A stretch of 64,000 nt of DNA, taken from positions 1-64,000 of the forward strand of contig NZ_FXUG01000023.1 in the NCBI RefSeq assembly GCF_900182915.1, given 5' to 3'. The notes beneath the pieces are model-generated. The model saw only the letters and a list, made by a program, of their open reading frames with translations. It was not told where the DNA came from and searched no databases. The stretch's first letter is position 1, and each line of letters opens with the position of its first letter. The translations under genes were made by a program, and so were the position numbers. Positions 9,616 through 18,031 of this stretch are shown here, piece by piece. The DNA is from Neorhodopirellula lusitana. GTDB lineage: Bacteria; Planctomycetota; Planctomycetia; Pirellulales; Pirellulaceae.

Positions 9616-10304
9616 TACGAACTCTCTGGGAAGGGGTTGAGGGGTAAATACTCTCGAAACTCAACAGACCGATCACAGGGACTCCCGCTGGCCCGACACT
9701 TCAGCAAAACATTGTAACTGCGTCCACAAAATTACTAGCCCAACTGACAGACCATTTCGAGCTGAAAGGACCCTTCGTCAGGAAACAGGACGCCAGCAGC
9801 GATAGAACCCTCGCTGGGATTCCGTCACGATGTTTTCAGCCGCATTATAGGGAGGCTGTCGAGCCCTACGCTCGCCAGCCCAGACAGACACTCGGCCAAA
9901 AAAGCTGCAGCCGGCGGCAGATCGGAGCCCACCGGGCTTCCCCCTTCCTCAACTCGGGCGTATCGGGCAGCGTGGCCCGTTTGCTTGGTAGCCCGTCTGC
10001 TTGCCCAGGCTGCTCGGCCAGGCGTACTCCGGAAAAACCAGCGATTCTGAGCTAAAACTAGCTGCTCAGCCAACAACTCGCTGTGTTGGCCAAATTCGCT
10101 GCGCTGGCCAAACTTGCTGTGCTGGCCAAATTTGCGGCCCTACCCAACCTTGTCGCTCTGGCGACTTGCCCTCATTGGCCCGCAACGCCTTATCAACGAC
10201 AAACGACCCAAAACATTTCTGTTTCAGGCCGTCGTCGGACAAGTTGGATGCTCGCTCTGGGAATTGCTCGATACGGGAATTGCTCCCTCTGGCAAAAACG
10301 GATC
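9616..10304. other. Intergenic region between ahcY and the outer-membrane protein gene
   Basis: About 690 bases without a supported gene. The first 200 bases are the ahcY leader and promoter region on the minus strand. From about 10080 there is an 18-bp repeat array. Plus-strand open frames here run antisense into the next gene and are not credible genes. Confidence 0.5.
10080..10169. repeat. 18-bp tandem repeat, about five degenerate copies
   Basis: Units of 18 bp start at 10080, 10098, 10116, 10134 and 10152. The first three are close copies (GCTGTGTTGGCCAAATTC, GCTGCGCTGGCCAAACTT, GCTGTGCTGGCCAAATTT). The last two have drifted. The array lies about 135 bp after the stop of the outer-membrane protein gene. 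Confidence 0.7.
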
Positions 10305-11429
10305 CTAGTAACGGAAGATCATGTCAAAGGTCCAGCGATCCTTCATGATGTCTTCGAAATCCGTCAACGGGAATTCGTAAGCCATCCCCGCCTCGACATT
10401 GCCGCTTGGCTTGAATTTCATGCCGACGTTGTGTGTGACCACGTCGTTGCCTTCGACGGCTGTGTCACCCAGGTTCAAGAGATCCAGTCCCGATACTCCA
10501 TAGGAGGATCCAGTATTGGCATCGTCGACCCAGTGCCACCACGAATTTTCAGTGAACAGATAGAACTTGTCCGTGACTCGAACGTCGAGGTGATTGTTCC
10601 AGTGAATGGTCGTGCTTTGCACCGATTGATCAACCGGAAGTTGCCAACCGACCGAGCTCATAATGTGAGCGTTGCCATTCAGCAATCGCTGGCCGCCGGT
10701 AGCGAAGAAGTGGAACTCGCCATCGCCTTGCGACTGAAGTGCACCTTCGCTGCCCATGGGAATTTCGAACGTGAATCCGCCCGACAACAAGGTTCCTGTT
10801 TTCGCATTGCGGACGAAGTTGTATTTCAGACCGGCGCTAACGTCTGCCCAGCCCGAATTCAGCAATGCCGAGTCCAGAGCACCTTCGCTATTGTCGATGA
10901 TGTACCCGTCTTTCACGGCGATCAAGCTCAATCGTTCAGTCAATGCGATGCGGAATTGCAAAGCGAACAACTGGATGCTACCACCAGCCGGAACGTTTCC
11001 TGGCCCGAGAGCATTGGGAAAGCGGTGAGTCATAAAGATGGGACGCAACTCCGTCACATTTCGAGGATCCTCGAAGTGGACGAAGTCAATCATCGGGCTG
11101 ATAAAATCATCAAAGCAGTGGTCGCTTTTCTGAATGCATCCCAATCCAGTTAGCTTCTTCGCGAAACTATCCAGGGCTGGTAGGCACGTGCATTGACCTG
11201 AATCACATCCGCCGTCGCAACCTGCATCGCAATAGCCCGAGTCGCCGCAATCGAACTCACATCCGCAATCTGGTTCGCAGCATGCCGATTCGTCGCAACC
11301 CGCGTCACAGCTCGACGCCCCGAGCATATCACCTAAGCAGTATCCCGCATTGGCGTTGCCCGCCACTACGAACGATAGCCCCAAAGCGATTGCTGTGATG
11401 GCCAACCATTGATCGTATCGTTTCTTCAT
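10305..11429 (-). CDS. Putative outer-membrane beta-barrel protein with Cys-rich N-terminal segment
   Basis: This is a 374-residue exported protein. Residues 1-28 form a Sec signal peptide ending ANA. Residues about 38-85 are extremely Cys-rich, built of CDAGC, CEPDC, CDGGC and CDSGQC blocks. The rest alternates polar and hydrophobic residues as in a beta-barrel and ends in an aromatic residue (FDMIFRY), typical of outer-membrane proteins. Similar barrels with Cys-rich leaders occur in planctomycetes, but I know of no proven function. The Cys block might bind metal or form disulfides in the envelope; this is inference. A perfect FNR-type palindrome lies about 215 bp upstream (11646-11661). 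The gene is single, between ahcY and two tRNA genes. Confidence 0.8.
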   Translation of the reverse strand: MKKRYDQWLAITAIALGLSFVVAGNANAGYCLGDMLGASSCDAGCDESACCEPDCGCEFDCGDSGYCDAGCDGGCDSGQCTCLPALDSFAKKLTGLGCIQKSDHCFDDFISPMIDFVHFEDPRNVTELRPIFMTHRFPNALGPGNVPAGGSIQLFALQFRIALTERLSLIAVKDGYIIDNSEGALDSALLNSGWADVSAGLKYNFVRNAKTGTLLSGGFTFEIPMGSEGALQSQGDGEFHFFATGGQRLLNGNAHIMSSVGWQLPVDQSVQSTTIHWNNHLDVRVTDKFYLFTENSWWHWVDDANTGSSYGVSGLDLLNLGDTAVEGNDVVTHNVGMKFKPSGNVEAGMAYEFPLTDFEDIMKDRWTFDMIFRY

Positions 11430-11862
11430 CTCAAAAAGCCTCCGCTCTCAGTTCCCGGTGAATCGCCTTCTTGGCAATCCGTACATCAATTCAATCACCG
11501 ACCAAACTGACAAAAGCTGGCCATAACAGACCTATCGTAGAAACGAGCGGGTGGCTTTTATCGCTGAAGAGACCTCCTGCACAATTCAATCAACCGACAT
11601 CAATTATCACACAACCCAGCCTGATACCGATCGAAGTGAGCAATTCTTGATCTAGATCAAGCAAAAAGCCTCGAGAAAGTCAAAAACGTGCAATCCGAGT
11701 GACAGTTTGTCGCTCCACGGACCGCCGCTGGTTGGCGATCCCCGTCCCGGAATGTCAACAATCGTGAGGACTCGACCGGAAAGAACACCACAACCGGAAA
11801 AGTCGTGGGATCGAGCCTGGCTGGGACGGCTCAAATGAGCATCGCCAGCAGACAAAAAGAAG
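11430..11862. other. Leader region between the outer-membrane protein gene and tRNA-Lys
   Basis: About 430 bases without a gene. It should hold the promoter of the outer-membrane protein gene. The one clear element is the FNR-like palindrome at 11646-11661. Confidence 0.5.
11646..11661. promoter_or_regulatory. FNR/CRP-type operator-like palindrome
   Basis: CTTGATCTAGATCAAG is a perfect 16-bp palindrome that contains TTGAT-N4-ATCAA (11647-11660), the consensus site of FNR/ANR-type oxygen-responsive regulators. The nearest downstream gene is the minus-strand outer-membrane protein gene starting at 11429. The match is seen directly; use by an FNR-type regulator is inference, since no such regulator gene is in the window. 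Confidence 0.45.
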
Positions 11863-11935
11863 TGAGAGTGCTGGGACTCGAACCCAGGACCATTCGATTA
11901 AAAGTCGAATGCTCTACCAACTGAGCTACACTCTC
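11863..11935 (-). tRNA. tRNA-Lys (anticodon TTT)
   Basis: The 73-nt minus-strand sequence folds as a cloverleaf. The acceptor pairs are GAGAGTG/CACTCTC with discriminator A. The D arm contains AGCTCAGTTGGTAGAGC, the anticodon arm has loop CTTTTAA, and the T arm contains GGTTCGAGTCC. CCA is not encoded. It lies about 70 bases downstream of tRNA-Ser on the same strand and is probably co-transcribed with it. Confidence 0.96.
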
Positions 11936-12006
11936 GATTGTTTCCTACTCAGGTGGCGAGACGATTGGGTTGTCGAAACAACCGTCTATCTCGCGAGCAC
12001 TCTAAG

Positions 12007-12095
12007 CGGAGCGGACAGGATTCGAACCTGCGGAACCAGTTTCCCGGTTCACCGATTTAGCAAACCGGCGCTTTCGACCACTCAGCCACCGCTCC
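12007..12095 (-). tRNA. tRNA-Ser (anticodon GCT)
   Basis: The 89-nt minus-strand sequence has acceptor pairs GGAGCGG/CCGCTCC, discriminator G and anticodon loop TTGCTAA. It has the long variable arm expected of a class II tRNA (GGTGAACCGGGAAACTGGTTCC region) and the T loop GGTTCGAATCC. CCA is not encoded. Confidence 0.96.
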
Positions 12096-12255
12096 AGGTG
12101 AATTCCCTTGGGAAAAGTGAATTTCCCAGGAATGCTTTCGGTCAGGCGGGATTGTGCTCGATCGGCCAGGTTTTGACAACCCGGTTCCATTGATTTGTCA
12201 GTCGTTATAGTTTCGGGTCCCCGCACGCCCTTTTTCGCATTAGGTTTTCAGTTCA

Positions 12256-13137
12256 ATGACAGAGCCGCAGTGGAATCTCGAGCCCAAATTCGATTTCGTT
12301 GACAAGCACCGCGTCGCGACCAACAAAAAGTGCTCTCTCGCGAAAATTGACACCGAAACGAACGGCCCGTTCGAAGGCAAGGACCACGGACGCGCCTTCA
12401 CGCATCAAGCGGTCATCGATATCCGCGACCTCCAGTACAAGATGTTTACCGAAGGGAAACAGTCTCTCTTGGTGGTTCTGCAGGCCCCCGACGCGGCTGG
12501 AAAAGATGGACTGATCCGGAAAGTACTAGGGCAAATGAACCCGCAGGGATGCCGGACCTATCCGTTTAAAGTGCCGTCAGCCGAAGAAGCGGCACACGAC
12601 TTTTTGTGGCGTGTCCACAAATGCACCCCCGCGGCGGGCAAGGTTTCGATCTTTAACCGCTCCCACTATGAAGACGTGCTCGTGGTTCGAGTGGAGGACC
12701 TGGTTCCTAAGTCGGAGTGGCAAGAGCGATACGAAATCATCAACGGCTTCGAAAAACTGCTGGCCCACCGTGGCACCCAAATCCTGAAATTCTACCTACA
12801 CATCAGTCCTGAAGAGCAGCTCGAACGCTTCAAAAAGCGGCTCGACGAACCGACCAAACACTGGAAGCTCAATGCGGGGGATTACGAAGCCCGTGACAAA
12901 TGGCCTCAATATCGGGAGGCTTACGAAGACGTCTTCGAAAAATGCAACGCTTCCTATGCCCCTTGGCACGTCATCCCGGCCGACAAAAAGTGGTACCGCG
13001 ATGCAAGCGTGGCCGCCATCGTGCGACAAACCCTGCAAGAAATGAATCCGCAGCTACCCTCCATTGATGCGGATCTTGACGAGATTCGCCGCCTTTACGA
13101 GCGTGAAGCTGCTGAACTGGCTGCCAAGAAGAACTAA
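12256..13137 (+). CDS. PPK2-family polyphosphate kinase/phosphotransferase
   Basis: This 293-residue cytoplasmic enzyme of the PPK2 family transfers phosphate between polyphosphate and nucleotides. The Walker A-like loop is APDAAGKDG at residues 77-85, with catalytic Lys83. The Walker B/lid region is FNRSHYEDVLVVRV, followed by the helical lid with KRLDEPTKHWKL. The N-terminal part matches single-domain PPK2 proteins. Which nucleotide (GDP, ADP or AMP) is used cannot be told reliably by eye; the single-domain layout and lid sequence resemble the class that can use AMP or ADP. It is separated by 57 bases from ispG on the same strand. Confidence 0.9.
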   Translation: MTEPQWNLEPKFDFVDKHRVATNKKCSLAKIDTETNGPFEGKDHGRAFTHQAVIDIRDLQYKMFTEGKQSLLVVLQAPDAAGKDGLIRKVLGQMNPQGCRTYPFKVPSAEEAAHDFLWRVHKCTPAAGKVSIFNRSHYEDVLVVRVEDLVPKSEWQERYEIINGFEKLLAHRGTQILKFYLHISPEEQLERFKKRLDEPTKHWKLNAGDYEARDKWPQYREAYEDVFEKCNASYAPWHVIPADKKWYRDASVAAIVRQTLQEMNPQLPSIDADLDEIRRLYEREAAELAAKKN

Positions 13138-13194
13138 CTGCCTACAATAACGGCGTTTCCCCCATCCACCCCGTCCTCTCGGTCCCCGATTTCG

Positions 13195-14352
13195 ATGTCT
13201 ATCCGACGCAACCCGACACGTCCCGTCACCATCGGTTCCATCATCATTGGTGACGGTAACCCGATCGCTGTCCAAAGCATGACGGCAACCAAAACCCAAG
13301 ATGTTGATGCCACCGTTGCCCAAGCGGAAGCACTCCATGCTCAGGGTGCTGGAGTGGTTCGGATTGCCGTCGACAGCAACAAGGACGCCGAAGCACTCGC
13401 CGAGATTCGTCGCCAAACGAAGGCCAATTTGGCTGTCGACTTGCAAGAGAACTTTCGCTTGGCCGAACTGGTGGCCCCGCACGTCGACAAGATTCGTTAC
13501 AACCCCGGCCACCTGTATCACCACGGCCGAGAGTTGACGTGGCAAGATAAGGTGAAGTATCTAATCGATATCGCTGGCACCCATTCCTGTGCCGTTCGAA
13601 TTGGCGTGAATTGCGGCAGCGTGGACCCCGCCAAGAAAGAAAAGTACGCGGCTGACGATTCCATCACTCCGATGCTGGAATCCGCGTTGGAACACTGCGA
13701 ACTGGTTGATTCACTGGGTTTCCACAACTTCGTGGTCTCCCTGAAGGACAGTGATCCGTCCAAAGTGGTCGAGGTGAACCAGAAGTTTGCCGACCAGCGT
13801 CCTGACGTTCCCCTGCATTTAGGTGTGACCGAGGCAGGCATGCCGCCCGAAGGGATCATCAAAACTCGAATCGCGTTCGAACAGCTGATCGGCAAGGGAA
13901 TCGGCGACACCGTCCGCGTTTCGTTGACCCTGCCAAATCCTCGCAAGCCTGAGGAAATTGACGCCGGACTCGAAATCGTCAGCGATATCTATGCCGGTCG
14001 AGTTCGCAGTGTGGTGCGGTTCGACGACACCAAGCTGAACATCATCAGCTGCCCCAGTTGTTCGCGAGTCGAGAACGAAGCCTTCGTCGATTTGGCCGCA
14101 AAGGTCAAGGAAATGACCGCATACGCGAAAGACTACGCAATCACGATCGCGGTGATGGGATGCCGGGTGAACGGCCCCGGCGAAACCGACGACGCTGACC
14201 TCGGTTTGTGGTGTGGACCGGCCAAAGTCAACTTAAAGAAGGGCGAACAAGCACTGGGTGCTTTCGGATACGACGAAATCCTGCCCAAGCTTCAAGCTGA
14301 ACTCGATATCCTGATCGAGCAAAAACAAAGTTCGGCACTGCCCACTCAATAA
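13195..14352 (+). CDS. ispG: 4-hydroxy-3-methylbut-2-en-1-yl diphosphate synthase (flavodoxin/ferredoxin type)
   Basis: This 385-residue iron-sulfur enzyme makes HMBPP from methylerythritol cyclodiphosphate in the MEP isoprenoid pathway. The N-terminus has the TIM-barrel entry ([22 protein letters not shown] region with the typical QSMT). The [4Fe-4S] ligands are visible: C286 and C289 in CPSCSR, C323 in [10 protein letters not shown], plus the conserved Glu of that motif. Its length is that of the short bacterial form without the central insert found in Chlamydiae, Bacteroidetes and plants. An 18-bp repeat array begins directly at the stop codon. Confidence 0.97.
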   Translation: MSIRRNPTRPVTIGSIIIGDGNPIAVQSMTATKTQDVDATVAQAEALHAQGAGVVRIAVDSNKDAEALAEIRRQTKANLAVDLQENFRLAELVAPHVDKIRYNPGHLYHHGRELTWQDKVKYLIDIAGTHSCAVRIGVNCGSVDPAKKEKYAADDSITPMLESALEHCELVDSLGFHNFVVSLKDSDPSKVVEVNQKFADQRPDVPLHLGVTEAGMPPEGIIKTRIAFEQLIGKGIGDTVRVSLTLPNPRKPEEIDAGLEIVSDIYAGRVRSVVRFDDTKLNIISCPSCSRVENEAFVDLAAKVKEMTAYAKDYAITIAVMGCRVNGPGETDDADLGLWCGPAKVNLKKGEQALGAFGYDEILPKLQAELDILIEQKQSSALPTQ

Positions 14353-14422
14353 GTCCGGGCCACTGATTAAGTTCGGGCCACTTCCTAGGTCCGGGCCACT
14401 TCCTTAGTTCGGGCCAGTAAAC
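14351..14422. repeat. 18-bp tandem repeat, four copies
   Basis: Units at 14351, 14369, 14387 and 14405 share the core GTYCGGGCCA. The array starts at the last base of the ispG stop codon, so it occupies the ispG 3' region. Confidence 0.8.
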
Positions 14423-14498
14423 TCAACCTGTGTCGGTGAACTGAACCTGTGTCAGTGAATTCAGCCTGGGTCGGTGAACTCAGGCCAGACTGGTGAAC
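14423..14498. repeat. 19-bp tandem repeat, four copies
   Basis: Units at 14423, 14442, 14461 and 14480 have a shared ending GGTGAAC/AGTGAAT and a TCARCCTG-like start. It directly follows the 18-bp array, without a gap and with an unrelated unit. The remaining bases up to 14694 hold the leader of the AAA+ gene and no other feature I can see. Confidence 0.8.
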
Positions 14499-14694
14499 TC
14501 AGGCTGGATCACGGTTGGAGGTGATGGATGCGACAATGGGCAAGCCAGGAGAGCCACGCTGTTTCTCGATGAAAAATCGAAGACTTTTTCGCCGTGAGGG
14601 ATTTTGACTACAGCTTGACGGGGATCTGTGACGACTCTAACGATTAGACGGGTTGTCCGCTTTCTACGTTTTATGCCGCATTGGAACTTCGACC

Positions 14695-16431
14695 ATGTCG
14701 CCGGTTGAACCACAGTTTCACGTTCCCTTATTTCCTCCCTTCCCAAGTGCCGAACGCTATGTTCGCGTGGGTTCCCAGGATGACGCGCTCCAGCGTGTGA
14801 TGCGTGCCGTTGAGGCATGGGAAGCCATTTCGCTGGTCATCGGGCCTCCGGGAACAGGCAAGTCCTTGATTTGCCGCATGCTGAAGAACCACTTCGCAAG
14901 CCAACGGGAAGTCATCGTCTTCGGTGATGCCACCCTGGAAAGCCCCACCGCGTTACAGCGTCACCTGCTGAGCCGATTGGACCGCATCCGTGGGATCGCA
15001 GCCGCTCCGGCTTCCGCTCAAGATGACCCGCAACTTGCGATCATGGAGCGAATTGCTAGCAGCTCACCCGAATTCGCGGGACTGCTGTTGTTGGTTGATG
15101 AAGCCCAAGATCTATCGCCAGAAACACTCGACACGATTCGCATGCTAACCAACGCGATGACCAGCGATGGCCGTCCTTGTGTCAGTGCCGTTTTAGTCGG
15201 CGGCCCGAAACTAGATGAAACGCTCGCGTTACCTTCGCTCGAAGCACTGGTCCAACGCGTCGCCACACGCTGCTACGTGCATCCGCTGTCCAGCGACGAA
15301 ACCATTCATTACGTCAGCAAAGTGCTTCAACGCAGTGCTGGTTGGGGAGTCGACGCAATCGACGAAGCCGCCATCCGGTCCATCCACCGTGCTTGCAGTG
15401 GCGTGCCACGATTGATCAACCAACTGATGAACGCTTCGGTCGAGTTCGCGAAAGAGAACGACGAGCGAGAAGTCACCACCCAAACGGTGGATCAAGCTTG
15501 GGCCATCTTGCAACAGCTGCCCAGCCCCATCCTGGAAGAACCAGAAATCGCTCGCCCGACCAGCGAAATCGAATTCGGCCTACTCGATGAGGACGACTCC
15601 GCGGCTTCTTCGGAAGGCAACTTCAACGCGGGTATGTGCGATGCCGGAGAATGCAACGCCGACGAGTGCGACTCCGCAAAATGCGAAGCTGATGACTGCG
15701 AATCGGATGCGTCGCACTCCGAATCAACCTACATGGAATTGGAACTCACCCTCGACGACGAATCGGACTTCGAATACGACGAGGAACCACTCGCCGTGGC
15801 GGAATCCAAACCCTCGATCACGTTGAATGAACAAGCCGAAGGCAGCGTCTGGGAAGATCCAAAGCCCGAACTCGACGACATTTCGCTTGCCGGTGAGGGC
15901 ATGCATCTGGGGATCATCAGCGAAGATGCAATCGGCATCGGATCGCTAAGCATGGACTGCCAAACCATTGGTGCGTTTCAGTGCGATACGACCAGCTGCG
16001 AAGACTCGGCCAGCGAACTGGAAGATCAAGAAGCGACAGAGACCGCACGAAACGAATCGACTCTTTCACCAGACAACCTGTTCGGTGATTTCGAAGAAGA
16101 GGAACCGATCGTGGGCGCCGTCGACGGAAAGTCCGTGGCCGATTCGGCATTCGCTTTGGACCAAGACAACTCGCATTCAGATGACCTGGAAACGTCCTTG
16201 CATCAAGAAATCCTCAGCCTACGAGGCGCCGCGGCAGCTCCTGTGTTGTGGGTGGAAGATGAAGACGGCACCAGCGTCGACGACGATCGCGACTTGTTGG
16301 TGATCGAAGACGACGTCGATGTCGATGGCGTTGCCGTTCAAAACGAAGTTGAAGTCGACGAAAAACCCGCTAACACGGTTGCTGTTGATTTCCAAGCCAT
16401 GCTTGCCAAGATGCGTTCACCCAATCGCTAA
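14695..16431 (+). CDS. ExeA/GspA-like AAA+ ATPase with long acidic, Cys-periodic C-terminal tail
   Basis: This is a 578-residue protein from the ATG at 14695; a TTG at 14653 also opens the frame but is unlikely. Residues about 20-285 form an AAA+ module. It has Walker A GPPGTGKS (50-57), Walker B LLLLVDEAQDL (D135, E136), and a sensor region ending GVPRLINQLMN, as in ExeA/GspA and TniB-like ATPases. Residues about 290-578 are very acidic and probably disordered. Cys residues at 315, 320, 325, 330 and 335 form a strict C-x4 periodicity. ExeA-type ATPases assist type II secretion or pilus secretin assembly, but no secretin gene is nearby and the protein lacks an obvious membrane segment. The next gene starts 15 bases later and is probably co-transcribed. 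Confidence 0.8.
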   Translation: MSPVEPQFHVPLFPPFPSAERYVRVGSQDDALQRVMRAVEAWEAISLVIGPPGTGKSLICRMLKNHFASQREVIVFGDATLESPTALQRHLLSRLDRIRGIAAAPASAQDDPQLAIMERIASSSPEFAGLLLLVDEAQDLSPETLDTIRMLTNAMTSDGRPCVSAVLVGGPKLDETLALPSLEALVQRVATRCYVHPLSSDETIHYVSKVLQRSAGWGVDAIDEAAIRSIHRACSGVPRLINQLMNASVEFAKENDEREVTTQTVDQAWAILQQLPSPILEEPEIARPTSEIEFGLLDEDDSAASSEGNFNAGMCDAGECNADECDSAKCEADDCESDASHSESTYMELELTLDDESDFEYDEEPLAVAESKPSITLNEQAEGSVWEDPKPELDDISLAGEGMHLGIISEDAIGIGSLSMDCQTIGAFQCDTTSCEDSASELEDQEATETARNESTLSPDNLFGDFEEEEPIVGAVDGKSVADSAFALDQDNSHSDDLETSLHQEILSLRGAAAAPVLWVEDEDGTSVDDDRDLLVIEDDVDVDGVAVQNEVEVDEKPANTVAVDFQAMLAKMRSPNR

Positions 16432-16446
16432 CCAAACGGGATCACG

Positions 16447-16917
16447 ATGAACTCCTCTTCATCGACGAATGCGATATCGGCGGACCACACGTTAACCACG
16501 TTCCTGTGTCACGCCGTTGCCGCGAACCGAGCGGAACAGAAAACGCTGACGCTCGTCACACCCAAGTCCATCGCCTTGGAACCCGCCTTCTTTTGCGACC
16601 TTGCCGAAGTCTGGCGTTCATTGCAGTCCAAGCTATCCATTAGCGAAGAGACGCGATTGCAAATTGATATTTGCCAAGGCGAATCGGCGGGCGGTTGGTT
16701 CCGCAGTTTGCTCGAACGGGTGGACCTGTTCCGCTGTCGACGCGAATTTGCCAAACGTCAAATCGAGCCGTGGATTTCACTGACACGCTGTCTCGTCATC
16801 GGTCGCCCGACCACGGATCCTCCGGTGGTCGTAATGGGCATTGCCAGTGAAGAAGTGTCGCTACCAAGCTGGACGAAAGCCGCCACGATGCGGCTGCCCA
16901 ATAACCAAACGGCATGA
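16447..16917 (+). CDS. Hypothetical protein, probable partner of the AAA+ ATPase
   Basis: This is a 156-residue soluble protein with no signal peptide or membrane segment, and I do not recognise its family. The middle part contains DICQGESAGGWFRSLLERVDLFRCRR-like amphipathic helices, and the end has VVVMGIASEEVSLPSW. It follows the ATPase gene by 15 bases on the same strand, so co-transcription and a physical or functional link are likely inferences. Confidence 0.65.
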   Translation: MNSSSSTNAISADHTLTTFLCHAVAANRAEQKTLTLVTPKSIALEPAFFCDLAEVWRSLQSKLSISEETRLQIDICQGESAGGWFRSLLERVDLFRCRREFAKRQIEPWISLTRCLVIGRPTTDPPVVVMGIASEEVSLPSWTKAATMRLPNNQTA

Positions 16918-16999
16918 CGCAAGTAGCCTGACTTTATTGGCCAGCAAGTACCGAAGCAGCCCGTCGAAGCAGCGGCACCAAGCCACCGTCTCAAAAGCT

Positions 17000-17917
17000 T
17001 CAGCCAGCTAACCGGTCCAGCACCCGCTGCACCGTGCTGGCAATCTTGGCTTCGCCAGCTGCAACGGCTTCCCGCTGCCCAGCCGTTTTCGGTGCCCGCC
17101 CGGTTCCCAGGTCCCAGCCCCGAGCTTTCGTGCCAGCCCGAACCCCGTCGGGGAACTCACCCAGGCTCATCAGCTGATCGAAAACTTCGATCAGTTCATA
17201 CTGCAGCGATATCGCTTCAGAGACATCGTCTGACTGCACGCTGCGGAAAATCGCACTGGTGAGTTCCGGAAGCACGCCGCTGCTCGCATTCGTACCACCA
17301 TCGATGCCTGCGATCAGCATCGGTGCCAGTGCAGAATCCCAGCCTGTCAAAAAGGAAAAGTCGTCCCGCATTGGACGAATCTTCGCCATCATCCGCATCA
17401 TGTTTGGCACATCGCCGGAACTGTCTTTGATGCCGACAATCCGAGGGTATTCACTTGCCAACCGAGTCACCGTCTCGACATCGATCGGTGAAGCAAACAG
17501 TGGGATGTTGTACAGAGTGACGTCCACGTCCACGTGACGCGCAATTTCAGCGAAGAACGCATAAACACTCTCGCTGCTAACGCGGTAGTAGAATGGGGAA
17601 ACAATTGCGACGGCTCGCACACCCATCTGACCGTACGCGTTGCACGCACGAATGGTCTCATCGGCATTGGCCTCCGCCGCGCCCGCCAACACAGGCACTC
17701 TGCCATTGGTTTGATCGACAACGACTTGAGCGACTCGCTGCCGCTCTTCAGGACTGAAACGCACGAACTCACCCGTGCTGCCGTTGGGATAAATCCCGTC
17801 GACGCCCTTTTCAATTAGCCAGTCAACGTACTGCCGAAGCGTTTCCTCATCCAACCGGCCTCGCGCATCGACCGGTGTGATATTGGGGGTCAGGATACCG
17901 GTAATTCGACTCGACAT
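17000..17917 (-). CDS. Dihydrodipicolinate synthase/N-acetylneuraminate lyase-family aldolase
   Basis: This 305-residue TIM-barrel class I aldolase starts from the ATG at 17917; an ATG at 17944 is a less likely start. The Schiff-base lysine is K164 in VGIKDSSGD, the conserved Tyr is Y136 in TLYNIPLF, and the substrate carboxylate loop is GSTGEF. It is a paralogue of the true dapA at 51533-52435. Its tail (GEFPDGVRAGTKARG) differs from DapA and suggests another 2-keto acid aldolase, for example in sugar-acid or hydroxyproline catabolism. The substrate cannot be named. It is divergent from its neighbours and stands alone. Confidence 0.85.
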   Translation of the reverse strand: MSSRITGILTPNITPVDARGRLDEETLRQYVDWLIEKGVDGIYPNGSTGEFVRFSPEERQRVAQVVVDQTNGRVPVLAGAAEANADETIRACNAYGQMGVRAVAIVSPFYYRVSSESVYAFFAEIARHVDVDVTLYNIPLFASPIDVETVTRLASEYPRIVGIKDSSGDVPNMMRMMAKIRPMRDDFSFLTGWDSALAPMLIAGIDGGTNASSGVLPELTSAIFRSVQSDDVSEAISLQYELIEVFDQLMSLGEFPDGVRAGTKARGWDLGTGRAPKTAGQREAVAAGEAKIASTVQRVLDRLAG

Positions 17918-18031
17918 AGCTTGATCGCTGCAAAGGAACTTCATGGAACAAAAAGACAGAAATGACGCGACGCTCGCCCGGGCAGCTCCGCATCACTCCT
18001 GCGATTCCATGTCAGCTTTGAAACCGAACGA

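Noticed and set aside
9616-9840. SAH riboswitch upstream of ahcY
   Set aside because: The leader was read on the minus strand and the conserved core of the SAH riboswitch was not seen. A covariance-model search would be decisive.
10083-11153. A 356-codon plus-strand open frame
   Set aside because: It is antisense to the outer-membrane protein gene. Its start lies in the 18-bp repeat array, and its protein matches nothing recognisable, whereas the minus-strand product has a signal peptide and barrel pattern.
14351-14498. Possible CRISPR array
   Set aside because: The units are directly contiguous without spacers of constant length, and the unit sequence drifts; there are no cas genes.
14653-14694. 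Upstream TTG start for the AAA+ ATPase gene
   Set aside because: It adds 14 residues without homology, and the ATG at 14695 gives a normal start.
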